The position numbers were made by a program, and so were the translations under genes. Positions 50,631 through 59,880 of a stretch of 64,000 nt of DNA are shown here, in pieces. Every line of letters begins with the position of its first letter. The stretch's first letter is position 1. The stretch comes from an uncultured Oscillibacter sp. Lineage in GTDB: Bacteria > Bacillota > Clostridia > Oscillospirales > Oscillospiraceae. Below the pieces are notes generated by a model. That model was not told the origin of the DNA, ran no database searches, and saw nothing but the letters and a program-made list of their open reading frames with translations. Where the stretch lies: positions 111,639 to 175,638 of the forward strand of contig CAJTZI010000001.1 in assembly GCA_910584075.1 (NCBI GenBank). Direction: 5' to 3'.

Positions 50631-52400
50631 ATGATGCAAAACAGAACCCACACCTGCGGTGCCCTCCGCCTGGAGGACGCCGGAAAGCAGGTCAAAATCT
50701 CCGGCTGGATGGAAAACATCCGCGCCGTCAGCGCAAACCTCGCCTTCATTGTGGTCCGCGACTTCTACGGCACCACCCAGGTGGTGGCCGAGACCGAGGA
50801 AATGGTGGACACCTTCAAGGCCATCAACAAGGAATCCACCATCTCCGTGGAGGGGATTGTCCGGGAGCGGGACAGCAAAAACCCCAGGCTCCCCACCGGC
50901 GAGATCGAGGTGGTCCCCGCCAAGGTGGAAGTCCTGGGCCGCTGCCGCCACAACGAGCTGCCCTTCCAGGTGAACCGCAGCCGCGAGGCCGACGAGGCCC
51001 AGCGCCTGAAGTACCGCTACCTGGACCTGCGGAACCCGGCGGTAAAAAACAACATCGTCCTGCGGTGCAGCGTGGTCTCCGCCCTGCGGCAGGGCATGAC
51101 GGAACACGGCTTTCTGGAGATTACCACTCCCATTTTGACCGCCTCCTCCCCGGAGGGCGCCCGGGACTATCTGGTCCCCGCCCGGAACCACCCCGGCAAG
51201 TTCTACGCCCTGCCCCAGGCCCCCCAGCAGTTCAAGCAGCTGCTGATGACCTCCGGCTTTGACCGCTACTTCCAGATCGCCCCCTGCTTTCGGGACGAGG
51301 ACGCCCGGGCGGACCGCTCCCCCGGCGAGTTCTACCAGCTGGACATGGAGATGGCCTTCGCCTCCCAGGAAGATGTGTTCGCCGTCATCGAGGACGTGCT
51401 GCCGCCGATTTTCGCCAGGTACGGCAAGTACAGCCGGGCCAGCGCCGCACCCTTTCTGCGGATCCCCTTCGCCGAGGCCATGGAGAAATACGGCACCGAC
51501 AAGCCGGACCTGCGGATCGACCTTACCGTCCAGGACGTAACCGCCCTGCTGGGCGGCTGCGGCTTCGGGCCCTTTGAGGGGGAAACCGTGAAGGCCGTGG
51601 CAGTCAGCGAGTTCCACGAGACGAGAAAATTCATCGACAAAACTCTGGCGGAGGTAGAGGTGGTCTCCGGCGGCAAACCCTACTGGTTCCGCGTGGATGA
51701 GAACGGGGAGATCGTAGGCGGCATCGCCAAGTTTGTTCAGCCCATCAAGGACCAGGTGGTCTCCGCCCTGGGACTCCAGCCCAACACTCTGGTGGCCCTG
51801 TCCACCGGTGCGCTGGCCCGGAAGACCGCCGGTGTGCTGGTGAAGACCCTGGGCGCCGCTGTGCCCGGTCATATGGATGAGGAACAGTACGCCTTCTGCT
51901 GGATCGTGGACTTCCCCATGTATGAGGTCGGCGAGGAGAGCGGCCAGCTGGAGTTCTGCCACAACCCCTTCTCCATGCCCTCCGGCGGGCTGGAGGTGCT
52001 GCTGAGAGCCGAGCGGGGCGAGATCGATCCTCTGACCATTACCGCCGACCAGTACGACCTGGTGTGCAACGGCGTGGAGCTCTCCTCCGGCGCGGTGCGG
52101 AACCACGACCCGGAGATCATGGTTAAGGCCTTTGAGATGGTACGCCTGGGCGAGGAGGATGTGAAGGCCAAGTTCCCCGCCATGTACAACGCCTTCACCT
52201 ACGGTGCGCCGCCCCACGCGGGCATCGCACCGGGCGTTGACCGCATGGTGATGCTGCTGGCGGGGGAGGACTCCATCCGGGAAATCATCCCCTTCCCCAT
52301 GAACAAAAACGCCCAGGACGTGATGATGGACGCCCCCAGCCAGGTCACCCAAAGGCAGCTGGACGAGCTTCACATTGCCCTGGTGAAGCCGGAGGAGTAA
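50631..52400 (+). CDS. aspS: Aspartyl-tRNA synthetase
   Basis: 589 residues, bacterial-type AspRS with GAD insertion. N-terminal OB-fold (CGALRLEDAGKQVKISGWME), class II motif 1 and FLEITTPILTASSPEGARDY, LPQAPQQFKQLLMTSGFDRY, motif 2 FRDEDARADRSPGEFYQLDM, the GAD region, and motif 3 GIAPGVDRMVMLL. It charges tRNA-Asp, or also tRNA-Asn if non-discriminating, which is common in Clostridia; I cannot tell which. Two adjacent ATG codons (50631, 50634); GAAAGGAA lies about 9 nt upstream. No T-box is visible. The next gene starts 1 bp after its stop. Confidence 0.97.
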   Translation: MMQNRTHTCGALRLEDAGKQVKISGWMENIRAVSANLAFIVVRDFYGTTQVVAETEEMVDTFKAINKESTISVEGIVRERDSKNPRLPTGEIEVVPAKVEVLGRCRHNELPFQVNRSREADEAQRLKYRYLDLRNPAVKNNIVLRCSVVSALRQGMTEHGFLEITTPILTASSPEGARDYLVPARNHPGKFYALPQAPQQFKQLLMTSGFDRYFQIAPCFRDEDARADRSPGEFYQLDMEMAFASQEDVFAVIEDVLPPIFARYGKYSRASAAPFLRIPFAEAMEKYGTDKPDLRIDLTVQDVTALLGGCGFGPFEGETVKAVAVSEFHETRKFIDKTLAEVEVVSGGKPYWFRVDENGEIVGGIAKFVQPIKDQVVSALGLQPNTLVALSTGALARKTAGVLVKTLGAAVPGHMDEEQYAFCWIVDFPMYEVGEESGQLEFCHNPFSMPSGGLEVLLRAERGEIDPLTITADQYDLVCNGVELSSGAVRNHDPEIMVKAFEMVRLGEEDVKAKFPAMYNAFTYGAPPHAGIAPGVDRMVMLLAGEDSIREIIPFPMNKNAQDVMMDAPSQVTQRQLDELHIALVKPEE

Positions 52401-52401
52401 T

Positions 52402-53046
52402 TTGGACCGGGAGACCTGGGCCCACCACGCCATGGCGGCGGCGGGAGGCTTTTTTGGAGTCTACGCCCTGCTGACCCGGGGCGGGACCTTCGGGTCCTCC
52501 GAGACCTCCAACCTCATCTATCTGGTGATCGCCGGACTGGACGGGACCTGGGGTTCCGCCCTGGTCCGGCTGGGAGGCACGGCGTGCTACATCGCGGGGA
52601 TTGTGTTCACCGTGCTGTGGCGGCGGTGTGGACGGCGGCCCCGGGCGCAGATATTGTCCATTGCCGTGGACGCCGCCGCCTGTCTTGTGCTGGCGCGGAT
52701 TCCGGCGGAGACGGACCCCATTCTGGCCCTCTACCCCATGTTTTTCGCCACAGCGGTGCAGTGGGTGTCCTACTCCCGGGCCGCCGGATACAACTGCGCC
52801 ACCATCTTCTCCACCAACAACCTCCGGCAGTTTGCCGAGGGAATAACGGAGTACCTCTGCACCCGGGAGGCGGAGCAGCTGCGGAAGCTGAAATTCTACG
52901 GCGGGACGCTGGCGTGGTTTCACCTGGGAGTGGCCTGGGGATGGTGGTGCACGGGGCGGTGGGGGATCTCCGGAATTTATGGGTGTCTGCCGCTGCTGAC
53001 GGTTCCCCTGCCGGCGCTGTTCTCGAAGGAGAAGACCAAAGCGTAG
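52402..53046 (+). CDS. YoaK/DUF1275-type membrane protein
   Basis: 214 residues with five to six hydrophobic segments: MAAAGGFFGVYALLTRGGTF, FGSSETSNLIYLVIAGLDGT, YIAGIVFTVLWRRC, ILALYPMFFATAVQWVSYSR. The FGSSETSNL motif and the ATIFSTNNLRQFAEGITEYL segment match the YoaK/DUF1275 family of putative permeases; transport function is not established. The start is TTG 52402, with GGAGGAG inside the aspS end and 5 nt upstream, so it is coupled to aspS. Confidence 0.8.
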   Translation: MDRETWAHHAMAAAGGFFGVYALLTRGGTFGSSETSNLIYLVIAGLDGTWGSALVRLGGTACYIAGIVFTVLWRRCGRRPRAQILSIAVDAAACLVLARIPAETDPILALYPMFFATAVQWVSYSRAAGYNCATIFSTNNLRQFAEGITEYLCTREAEQLRKLKFYGGTLAWFHLGVAWGWWCTGRWGISGIYGCLPLLTVPLPALFSKEKTKA

Positions 53047-53456
53047 AGATTTTTAGGTGGCGGAAGGGGATTCCCCCTTGGGCAGGACGGATTCTACCCG
53101 CCCTTGTGGAAGTGCGATCTATTCATCGGAGCTGCTGGGGAAATTTTCCCCGTGAACGCAGGGACCCTCTCTCGCGCTTTGCGCCTGGTCTGTACCATTG
53201 AGATGGTTCTTTCGACAAAATTATGACGCCGCCTCCCCCTTGAACGGACTATTTTCCAAACTTCCAGTCCTTCCGGCAGGTCACCTTCGCCCATGGGGAG
53301 CGTCCAATTCGAAGATGCTCTGATATGTGATCAGCCCGTCCTATGGGAACATTGGAGTTCGCGGGGAGACGGGCCGGCGGGGGCGCCGGCCCCTGCATGG
53401 CTCTCAGAAAGCGTCATAAAACGCGCAATTGGGCACTCTCCCTGCACTCTCCACCC
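53047..53456. other. Intergenic stretch without a recognised gene
   Basis: Holds a 9-bp GC-rich hairpin (GGGCCGGCG/CGCCGGCCC, 53372-53393) without a T-tract. A 66-codon minus-strand frame at 53094-53294 lacks a ribosome binding site and family resemblance. Nothing else is supported. Confidence 0.5.
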
Positions 53457-53485
53457 TTGACAACCCGGTGAAAACGTGATACAGT
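53457..53485 (+). promoter_or_regulatory. Promoter of the glyS T-box transcript
   Basis: Perfect TTGACA (53457-53462), 17-bp spacer, TACAGT (53480-53485). Confidence 0.85.
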
Positions 53486-53494
53486 GACAAAACA

Positions 53495-53713
53495 GGCCAC
53501 GAACGGGAGGAGTATCCCCGTTTCCCCGGCCAAGAGAGAGGGCGGTCCGGTGCGAGCCCTCCCGGGGGGCGGTAGAGAAGGCGCCCGGGAGCCGCGGGGC
53601 GGAAATGCCCCGTCGTTTACCCGACGTTACCGGGCAGAGTGTCCCCATGGGGGAAATTCAGGTGGAACCACGGACGCAAGTTCGCCCTGAGCCGTATGGC
53701 TCAGGGCTTTTTT
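53495..53713 (+). promoter_or_regulatory. T-box riboswitch upstream of glyS
   Basis: Stem I region with AAGAGAGAGGG (53532-53542), a GGC triplet at 53580-53582 within AGAAGGCGCC as candidate Gly specifier, the T-box sequence GGTGGAACCACGG at 53661-53673, and a perfect terminator: GCCCTGAGCC (53684-53693), GTAT loop, GGCTCAGGGC (53698-53707) and TTTTTT. It lacks room for a full stem II/IIA-B, as is usual for glycine T-boxes. Confidence 0.9.
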
Positions 53714-53774
53714 ACTCCGGCATATCCCGCGAAACCACGGAAACACTATATGAACAATATGGAGGATGAACAAA

Positions 53775-55190
53775 ATGGACAACAAGCAGAAAACTATGGA
53801 AAAAGTGGTGGCCCTGTGCAAGAACCGGGGCTTCGTCTTCCCCGGCAGCGAGATCTACGGCGGTCTGGCCAACAGCTGGGACTACGGCCCCCTGGGCGTG
53901 GAGATGAAGAACAACGTCAAGCGGGCCTGGTGGAAAAAATTCGTCCAGGAGAATCCCTACAACGTGGGACTGGACGCCGCCATTCTCATGAATCCCCAGG
54001 TGTGGGTGGCCTCCGGCCACGTCTCCACCTTCAACGATCCCCTCATTGACTGCAAGGCCTGCAAAATGCGTCATCGGGCCGACAAGCTGGTGGAGGGCTT
54101 TGTCAGCGAGAACGGCCTGGACGTCAACGTGGAGGCCATGACCCAGGAGGACCTGGTGTCCTTCATCCGGGAGAAGAACGTCCCCTGCCCGGGGTGCGGA
54201 AAATCGGACTTCACCGACATCCGCAAGTTCAACCTCATGTTCAAGACCCACCAAGGCGTCACCGAGGACACCGCCAACGAAGTCTATCTCCGGCCCGAGA
54301 CCGCCCAGGGCATTTTCGTCAACTTCCCCGCCATCCAGCGCACCACCCGCCGCAAGCTCCCCTTCGGCGTGTGCCAGGTGGGAAAGTCCTTCCGCAATGA
54401 GATCACCCCCGGCAACTTCATCTTCCGCATCCGGGAGTTTGAGCAGATGGAGCTGGAGTTCTTCTGCAAGCCGGACACGGACCTGGAGTGGTTCCAGTAC
54501 TGGCGGACCTACTGCCACGACTGGCTCATTGGCCTGAACGTGAAGGAGGAGAACCTGCGGCTGCGGGACCACGAGCCGGAGGAGCTGGCCTTCTACTCCA
54601 AGGCCACCACGGACTTCGAGTACCGCTTCCCCTTCGGATGGGGCGAGCTGTGGGGCGTGGCGGACCGCACGGACTACGATCTCAAGCAGCACCAGGAGCA
54701 CTCCGGCCAGGACCTGACGTACTTCGATCAGGAGAAGAACGAGCACTATATCCCCTACGTCATTGAACCCTCCCTGGGCGCGGACCGCATGACACTGGCC
54801 CTCCTGGTGGAGGCCTATGACGAGGAGGTTGTGGACGAGGCCAAAAACGACGTCCGCACCGTCATGCGCTTCCACCCCGCCATCGCCCCCTTCAAGGCGG
54901 CCGTGCTGCCCCTGAGCAAAAAGCTGGGCGACAAGGCCCGGGAAATTCAGCAGGAGCTCAGCAAGGAGTGGATGGTGGACTTTGACGAGACCGGTTCCAT
55001 CGGCAAGCGGTACCGCCGGGAGGATGAGATCGGCACCCCCTACTGCATTACCGTGGACTTCGACACCGTGGGCGACGCTGAGAAGGCCGGGGACAACTGC
55101 GTCACCGTCCGGGAACGGGACTCCATGACCCAGGTGCGGATTCCCATTGCGGAGCTGAAAAGCTATCTCGCCGAGAAGCTGGCCTACTGA
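53775..55190 (+). CDS. glyS: Glycyl-tRNA synthetase (single-chain, dimeric type)
   Basis: 471 residues. Class II: MEKVVALCKNRGFVFPGSEI, YGGLANSWDYGPLGVEMKNN, motif 2 region FGVCQVGKSFRNEITPGNFI, FRIREFEQMELEFFCKP and motif 3 VIEPSLGADRMTLALL. The inserted zinc-site cysteines CKAC and CPGCG are present. The C-terminal anticodon-binding domain follows (APFKAAVLPLSKKLGDKARE). This alpha2-type enzyme is often named glyQS. ATG 53775 has GGAGG 9 nt upstream; the ATG at 53766 overlaps that site. Its stop overlaps the next ATG (TGATG). Controlled by the T-box. Confidence 0.97.
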   Translation: MDNKQKTMEKVVALCKNRGFVFPGSEIYGGLANSWDYGPLGVEMKNNVKRAWWKKFVQENPYNVGLDAAILMNPQVWVASGHVSTFNDPLIDCKACKMRHRADKLVEGFVSENGLDVNVEAMTQEDLVSFIREKNVPCPGCGKSDFTDIRKFNLMFKTHQGVTEDTANEVYLRPETAQGIFVNFPAIQRTTRRKLPFGVCQVGKSFRNEITPGNFIFRIREFEQMELEFFCKPDTDLEWFQYWRTYCHDWLIGLNVKEENLRLRDHEPEELAFYSKATTDFEYRFPFGWGELWGVADRTDYDLKQHQEHSGQDLTYFDQEKNEHYIPYVIEPSLGADRMTLALLVEAYDEEVVDEAKNDVRTVMRFHPAIAPFKAAVLPLSKKLGDKAREIQQELSKEWMVDFDETGSIGKRYRREDEIGTPYCITVDFDTVGDAEKAGDNCVTVRERDSMTQVRIPIAELKSYLAEKLAY

Positions 55191-57043
55191 TGCGGACATT
55201 CTGGCTGTTTCAAACAGCTCCGGACGGCCTGTCAAAGAAACGGCAGGCCGTCTTCTGGCTGTGGAACCTGGGCGTCCTGCTGGCGGCGGGGCTGTCCTTA
55301 GGGTGGCTCTCCATGTTCTTCGCCTATGGGGATTACCCGGACACCATTATGAAGACCTACTTCCAGCACCCGCTGATTCTGTTTTTGAACATCGCGCCGG
55401 TGGTGCTGGCCCTGTTCCTGGTCTACGCCCTGGTGGGAAGGCCCTGGCTGGCCTTTCTGGCGACGGATCTTGTGGTGTGGGGGCTGTCCCTGGGGAATTA
55501 TTACAAGCTCCGCTTCCGGGACGACCCGCTGATGTTCCAGGACCTGAAAAACCTCCGGGACGCCGCCGCTATCACCGCCATGGCGGACTACGACCTGACG
55601 CCGGACAAGCGGGTGATCTTTGGTATTTTATGCCTGATCTGCGGCACGGCGTTCCTCCTCTTTCTGGTGCGGGGACGGCTGCCGAAAAAACCCCGGATCG
55701 CACTTCTGGCGGCCTGCGCGGTATTGTGCCTCCCCACGGCGAAGCTGATGGAAAACACCGGTATTTACAACAGCAAGACCCAGAATTTCGACCAGATTGA
55801 GCGGTGGTCCTCCACCCAGGTGTACCTCTCCAAGGGATTTGTATATCCCTTTCTCCACAGCGTCACCGCCGGAGCGGTGAAGCCCCCGGCGGGATACAGC
55901 GAAGCGGAGACCCAGGACCTGCTGGCTTCCTACACGGCGGAGGAGATTCCGGAGGGGAAAAAGGTGGACATCATCGCCATCCAGCTGGAGGCCTTCGCCG
56001 ACTTCTCCCTCTTTGAGGGGGTGGAGGGCGTTGACTTTGAGAGGGCCTTCGGCGTCTATCACCAGTTGGAGGCGGAGAGCGTGGCCGGAGATCTTGTGAC
56101 CAGCATCTTTGCCGGGGGCACTGTGGACACGGAGCGGGCCTTTTTGACCGGTTTTGCCGACCAGCGCAATTACCGGACCAACACCAACTCCTACGCCTGG
56201 TACCTCCGGAGCCAGGGCTATACGGCAGAGGGCTGCCACCCCAGCTACGAGTGGTTCTATAACCGCCGGAACGTCAACGGATACCTGGGCCTGCCGGTGT
56301 ACTATTTTATCGAAAACCGCTTCCGGGAGCTGTATCCCCATGGCGAGGCCCCGGACGAGGTGCTCTTCCCGGAGATCTTCCGGCTATACGAGGAGAACCG
56401 GGACAAGGGCGGGGAGCCCTATTTCTCCTTCAACGTCACCTACCAGGGCCACGGCCCCTACGGTACCGAGGACGTGTGGCGGGGAGAGCACTTCACCGAC
56501 GGGCGGTATTCCACGGAGACCGCCAACATTGTGGACAACTACCTGGGCTCTGTCATGGACACAGGGCGGCAGCTCCAGGTGCTTTTTGACCGGTTCCGGG
56601 AGGAGGAGCGGCCGGTGGTGCTGGTGGTCTTCGGCGACCATAAGCCCTGGCTGGGGTATGGAAACTCCGCCTATCAGGAGCTGGGGGTGAATCTGGACCT
56701 CGCCTCGGAGGAGGGGTTTTACAACTACTACGCCACCCGGTATCTCCTGTGGGCCAACGACGCCGCCAAGGCGGCCCTGGGCAGGGAGCTCACCGGAGAG
56801 GGACCCGACGTCTCCTCCTGCTTTTTGATGAATCTGGTCTTTGATCAGCTCGGCTGGACCGGCGATGCCTGGGCCCAGGCCACAACGGACATCTGGCGGG
56901 AGATCCCCGTGCTCACCGACCTGGGGCGGTATGTCCGGAACGGGGTTTTGACAGCGGAGCTGGACCAGGAGGGGCAGGAGATTTTACAGAGGTACCTGAG
57001 TCTCCAGTATTATTACAGCACCCATTTTCAGTACAGGTCCTGA
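55190..57043 (+). CDS. LtaS-like sulfatase-family membrane enzyme
   Basis: 617 residues. Five N-terminal membrane helices (about residues 20-210) and a large extracytoplasmic sulfatase-fold domain: VDIIAIQLEAFADFSLFEGV supplies the metal-binding Glu, IFAGGTVDTERAFLTGF the catalytic Thr, VTYQGHGPYG and VVFGDHKPWLG the Asp/His metal ligands. These are the landmarks of lipoteichoic acid synthase/phosphoglycerol transferase proteins, which use phosphatidylglycerol as donor. The product polymer or glycan modification is not determined. ATG 55190 overlaps the glyS stop by one base, so it shares the glycine T-box transcript. A strong terminator follows. Confidence 0.92.
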   Translation: MRTFWLFQTAPDGLSKKRQAVFWLWNLGVLLAAGLSLGWLSMFFAYGDYPDTIMKTYFQHPLILFLNIAPVVLALFLVYALVGRPWLAFLATDLVVWGLSLGNYYKLRFRDDPLMFQDLKNLRDAAAITAMADYDLTPDKRVIFGILCLICGTAFLLFLVRGRLPKKPRIALLAACAVLCLPTAKLMENTGIYNSKTQNFDQIERWSSTQVYLSKGFVYPFLHSVTAGAVKPPAGYSEAETQDLLASYTAEEIPEGKKVDIIAIQLEAFADFSLFEGVEGVDFERAFGVYHQLEAESVAGDLVTSIFAGGTVDTERAFLTGFADQRNYRTNTNSYAWYLRSQGYTAEGCHPSYEWFYNRRNVNGYLGLPVYYFIENRFRELYPHGEAPDEVLFPEIFRLYEENRDKGGEPYFSFNVTYQGHGPYGTEDVWRGEHFTDGRYSTETANIVDNYLGSVMDTGRQLQVLFDRFREEERPVVLVVFGDHKPWLGYGNSAYQELGVNLDLASEEGFYNYYATRYLLWANDAAKAALGRELTGEGPDVSSCFLMNLVFDQLGWTGDAWAQATTDIWREIPVLTDLGRYVRNGVLTAELDQEGQEILQRYLSLQYYYSTHFQYRS

Positions 57044-57115
57044 AAGAGCGGGAAACCTCTCTTGGGGCCCTGCACACACCCTTCCTCTCCGCCGTGGAAA
57101 TCTCCAGCGCTTTAG

Positions 57116-57154
57116 AGAGCAGGGATGGACGAAAGTCCATCCCTGCTCTTTTTC
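57116..57154. terminator. Terminator after the sulfatase gene
   Basis: A perfect 15-bp stem (57116-57130 with 57135-57149) with a GAAA tetraloop and TTTTTCC. It lies between convergent units. Confidence 0.92.
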
Positions 57155-57162
57155 CACAGTTT

Positions 57163-57471
57163 TCAGAAAAACATGCCCATAAACCCGTCGGGGCACTCCT
57201 GGGCCTGATTCCAGATCTCCTGGAACAGCTGGCAGGAGATGGTCTTTGCCCTGCACTCCCCCGCCTGGCCGGTGATCTTCCGCAGGTCCTCCGGAAAGGG
57301 GACATCCGAGAGGGCCCCCTCGTTTCCCCGCTCGCCGCCATAGGAAAAGCAGATGCCGTTTTGAAAAAACTCCACCTTCCGCCGTTCCATCCGGCCGTCG
57401 TCCAGCTCGGAGTAGATGAGACAGGGCTCGTCGTCCAGGTCGTGGTCCCACTCAGTCAAGACGTATTCCAT
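57163..57471 (-). CDS. DUF6881-like small protein
   Basis: 102 residues. The N-terminal half (MEYVLTEWDHDLDDEPCLIY, then SELDDGRMERRKVEFFQNG) resembles the DUF6881 domain, in which W-x-H-D..DEP...YSE.D..R.E.RKVE is conserved; the function of that family is unknown. The C-terminal half (LSDVPFPEDLRKITGQAGEC, EIWNQA) is less typical. ATG 57471 overlaps the TGA of the AlaX-type gene (TGATG), so translation is coupled. The family call rests on memory of the pattern. Terminal gene of the GH3-AlaX operon. Confidence 0.75.
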   Translation of the reverse strand: MEYVLTEWDHDLDDEPCLIYSELDDGRMERRKVEFFQNGICFSYGGERGNEGALSDVPFPEDLRKITGQAGECRAKTISCQLFQEIWNQAQECPDGFMGMFF

Positions 57472-58634
57472 CAGGCGCCTCCTCCCTGCTTTTCGAAAAA
57501 CGATTCGATCCCCTCCCGGGCCGCCTGGACGCTGCCCTGGGCAAAGCCGTTTCTTCCACCGCCCCGGCCTTGCAGGGTCCGGTTCAGCTCCTTGACCAGA
57601 GGGGCGATGTCCCCGCCGTTCGGGTGCACCAGGGCGTAGGTGTACTTCTCCCCCTCTCCGGCGAACACGGCGGCAAGGCCCCCGCAGGTTCGGGCAGCGG
57701 CATCCGCCAGCCGCCGGACGCTGTCCGGCTTCATGGGGGGCTGGAACAGCAAAATATCCCCCTGTCCCGCGTGCTCTTTGGCAATGGCCGCAAAAGCCGT
57801 CTCCTCCAGGTGCGCCTGAGCGGCCCTGGCGGCGGAGAGCTCCGCCCCCAGCCGCTCCACGGCGGCGGCGGCGTCCCGGGGCTTTACGCTGAGGCGCTGG
57901 GCAATGGTCCGGGTCTGGGTGTAGACCTGGGAAAGGTAGTCCATGGCCCGCCTTCCGCACAGAATCTCCAGCCGCACCCCCTCCCGGAACTTCTGGCAGG
58001 AGAGGACCTTGATGATTCCCACCTGACCCGCCTGGAGAACATGGGTGCCGCAGCAGGCGCAGCAGTCCGCCCCGGGAAAGGTGACGATTCGCACCCTGCC
58101 GGTGAGTTCCTTCTTGCTGCGGTACTTCAGCTCCGCCAGCTCCCCCGGCAAAGGGCAGGAGATCTCCACCGGCCGGTCCGCCCAAACGGCCTCGTTGGCC
58201 AGTTTTTCCGCCTCCAGGGCCTGCTCCCAGGAGATGTCGGCGTTGTAGTCGATGGTCACCGTCTCCGCCCCCAGGTGGAAACCCACATTGTCGCAGTGAA
58301 ATTTTTCGCACAGGATGCCGGAGATGATGTGCTCTCCGGAGTGCTGCTGCATATGGTCAAAGCGGCGGGCCCAGTCTATGGTCCCTATCACCGTCGCGCC
58401 GGGTTCCACAGGACCGTCGCAGGTGTGGAAAATCACGCCGTCTCTCTCATGGACATCCGTCACACGCACGCCGCCCAGAGTACCGTGGTCCGCCGGCTGT
58501 CCGCCCCCCTCGGGATAGAAGGCAGTGCAGTCCAGACTCACCCGCCAGCCGTCCTTCGCGGGCTCACAGGTTTGAACCGTGGCGGGAAATTCCCGCAGAA
58601 AGGGGTCCTCGTAGTACAGCTTTTCTGTCTGCAT
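57471..58634 (-). CDS. AlaX-type alanyl-tRNA editing protein with DHHA1 domain
   Basis: 387 residues. A stand-alone relative of the alanyl-tRNA synthetase editing domain that hydrolyses mischarged Ser- or Gly-tRNA-Ala. FYPEGGGQPADHGTL and the zinc motifs HSGEH (His98, His102) and CCGTH (Cys194/Cys195, His198) are seen; GFHLGAETVTIDYN lies between them. The C-terminal part (about 270-387, GGLAAVFAGEGEKYTYALVH, GRGGGRNGFAQGSV) is a DHHA1 domain. ATG 58634 with AGGAG upstream; an in-frame GTG at 58649 is too close to that site. It lies 11 bp after the GH3 gene. Confidence 0.9.
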   Translation of the reverse strand: MQTEKLYYEDPFLREFPATVQTCEPAKDGWRVSLDCTAFYPEGGGQPADHGTLGGVRVTDVHERDGVIFHTCDGPVEPGATVIGTIDWARRFDHMQQHSGEHIISGILCEKFHCDNVGFHLGAETVTIDYNADISWEQALEAEKLANEAVWADRPVEISCPLPGELAELKYRSKKELTGRVRIVTFPGADCCACCGTHVLQAGQVGIIKVLSCQKFREGVRLEILCGRRAMDYLSQVYTQTRTIAQRLSVKPRDAAAAVERLGAELSAARAAQAHLEETAFAAIAKEHAGQGDILLFQPPMKPDSVRRLADAAARTCGGLAAVFAGEGEKYTYALVHPNGGDIAPLVKELNRTLQGRGGGRNGFAQGSVQAAREGIESFFEKQGGGA

Positions 58635-58645
58635 GATCTCTCTCC

Positions 58646-59833
58646 TCACTCAATCAGGCCCAGGGCCTGTTTCCATGTCAATACCCGGCGGCAGGCACTG
58701 CTGACCACCTCTTCCGAAAGGCCGCCGCTTTCCACAGCCTCCATCACCTGGGAAATCTGGGCGCGGTAGTCCGCCGTAATCACCATGTCGTTCCCCGCCG
58801 CCAGGGCCATGACCGCTGCGGAACCGTCTTTGGCGTAGGCCGCCACCGCCTTCATGGCAAGGTCGTCGGTCATCACCACGCCGTCAAAGTCCAGCTCCCG
58901 CCGCAGGATCTCATGAACCGCCGGAGACAGCGAGGCCGGAAGCTCCGGGTCCATGCAGGCGACGATATTGTGGGACACCAGCACGGCGGTGGTGTCTCCC
59001 CCCGCCGCGAGGCCCGCCCGGAAGGGCAGGAAATCGCTCTCGAGAAAGGTCTCCAGGGGGCGCTCGTCCAGGGCGATGCCGGTGTGGGTGTCGGCGTTAT
59101 CCCCATAGCCGGGGAAGTGCTTCAAGACACTGCCAATGCCGCACTCCCGCATGGCCGTGGTCACCCGCTCCACATAGTCCGCCTGGGCCGCTGCGTCCAG
59201 ACCCAGAGTGCGGTCATAGATGAAGCTGCCCGGGTCCATGGACACGTCGCACACCGGGGCCAGGTTGACGTTGACGCCGCAGCCCAAAAGGGTGGCGTTC
59301 TTCTCCCAGGCGTCCTCCGCGAACACGTCCCCCTCTCCGCTCTGGTGCTTCAAAAGCCACTGGGGGGACCTGCACTTTCCGCCGGGGAACAAATTGGGGT
59401 TCCAGCTGGCCCGGGCAACGGTGCCCCCCTCCTCGTCTGTGCCGGTCAGCAGAGGAATGGCCGCGGCATCCTGATAGGACCGGAGCTTTTCCGTCACCTG
59501 TTCCTCCGTCAGCCAGTTCCCGGCGGCGTCCTTGAAGTCCCGGCCAAAGAGGAGATAGCCCCCCAGATGACAGGAGGCGGCGTCCTCCAGGGCGCCGGTC
59601 CCCGGACAGCGGGCAAAGAAGAGCTGGCCCACCCTCTCCTCCAGGGTCATGGAGGCCAGCAGATTTTCCACCCGCTCTGCCGCCAGCTCCTCCTCCGTAG
59701 GCAGCAGTGGAGCGGGCGGCTCCTCCGCGGCAGGGGGCTCCGGGGGTGCGGGCGGTTCCTCCGGAGCCGGCGGAGCAGCGCAGGCAACCAGCAGCAATGC
59801 GGCCAGAACCGCCGTGAATAGTACTCGTCTCAT
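58646..59833 (-). CDS. GH3-family lipoprotein (NagZ-like beta-N-acetylhexosaminidase)
   Basis: 395 residues. Lipoprotein signal MRRVLFTAVLAALLLVACAA with lipobox LVAC and a proline/glutamate-rich linker (about 22-50). The GH3 barrel follows: LASMTLEERVGQLFFARCPG, LLTGTDEEGGTVARAS, LKHFPGYGDNADTHTG (the Asp-His dyad loop of NagZ enzymes) and DGVVMTDDLAMKAV (nucleophile Asp). It probably cleaves GlcNAc from wall-derived muropeptides at the cell surface. ATG 59833 with GGAGG 5 nt upstream, preferred to ATG 59872. A TATACT at 59866-59861 on the minus strand is the likely -10. First gene of an operon with AlaX and DUF6881. Confidence 0.93.
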   Translation of the reverse strand: MRRVLFTAVLAALLLVACAAPPAPEEPPAPPEPPAAEEPPAPLLPTEEELAAERVENLLASMTLEERVGQLFFARCPGTGALEDAASCHLGGYLLFGRDFKDAAGNWLTEEQVTEKLRSYQDAAAIPLLTGTDEEGGTVARASWNPNLFPGGKCRSPQWLLKHQSGEGDVFAEDAWEKNATLLGCGVNVNLAPVCDVSMDPGSFIYDRTLGLDAAAQADYVERVTTAMRECGIGSVLKHFPGYGDNADTHTGIALDERPLETFLESDFLPFRAGLAAGGDTTAVLVSHNIVACMDPELPASLSPAVHEILRRELDFDGVVMTDDLAMKAVAAYAKDGSAAVMALAAGNDMVITADYRAQISQVMEAVESGGLSEEVVSSACRRVLTWKQALGLIE

Positions 59834-59880
59834 ATCCACCTCCGGGATGTTGATAAGGTCAGTATAGCACAAATATGGAC

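Noticed and set aside
53094..53294. 66-codon minus-strand frame before glyS
   Set aside because: No ribosome binding site, no promoter, no recognisable fold; basic translation of GC-rich sequence.
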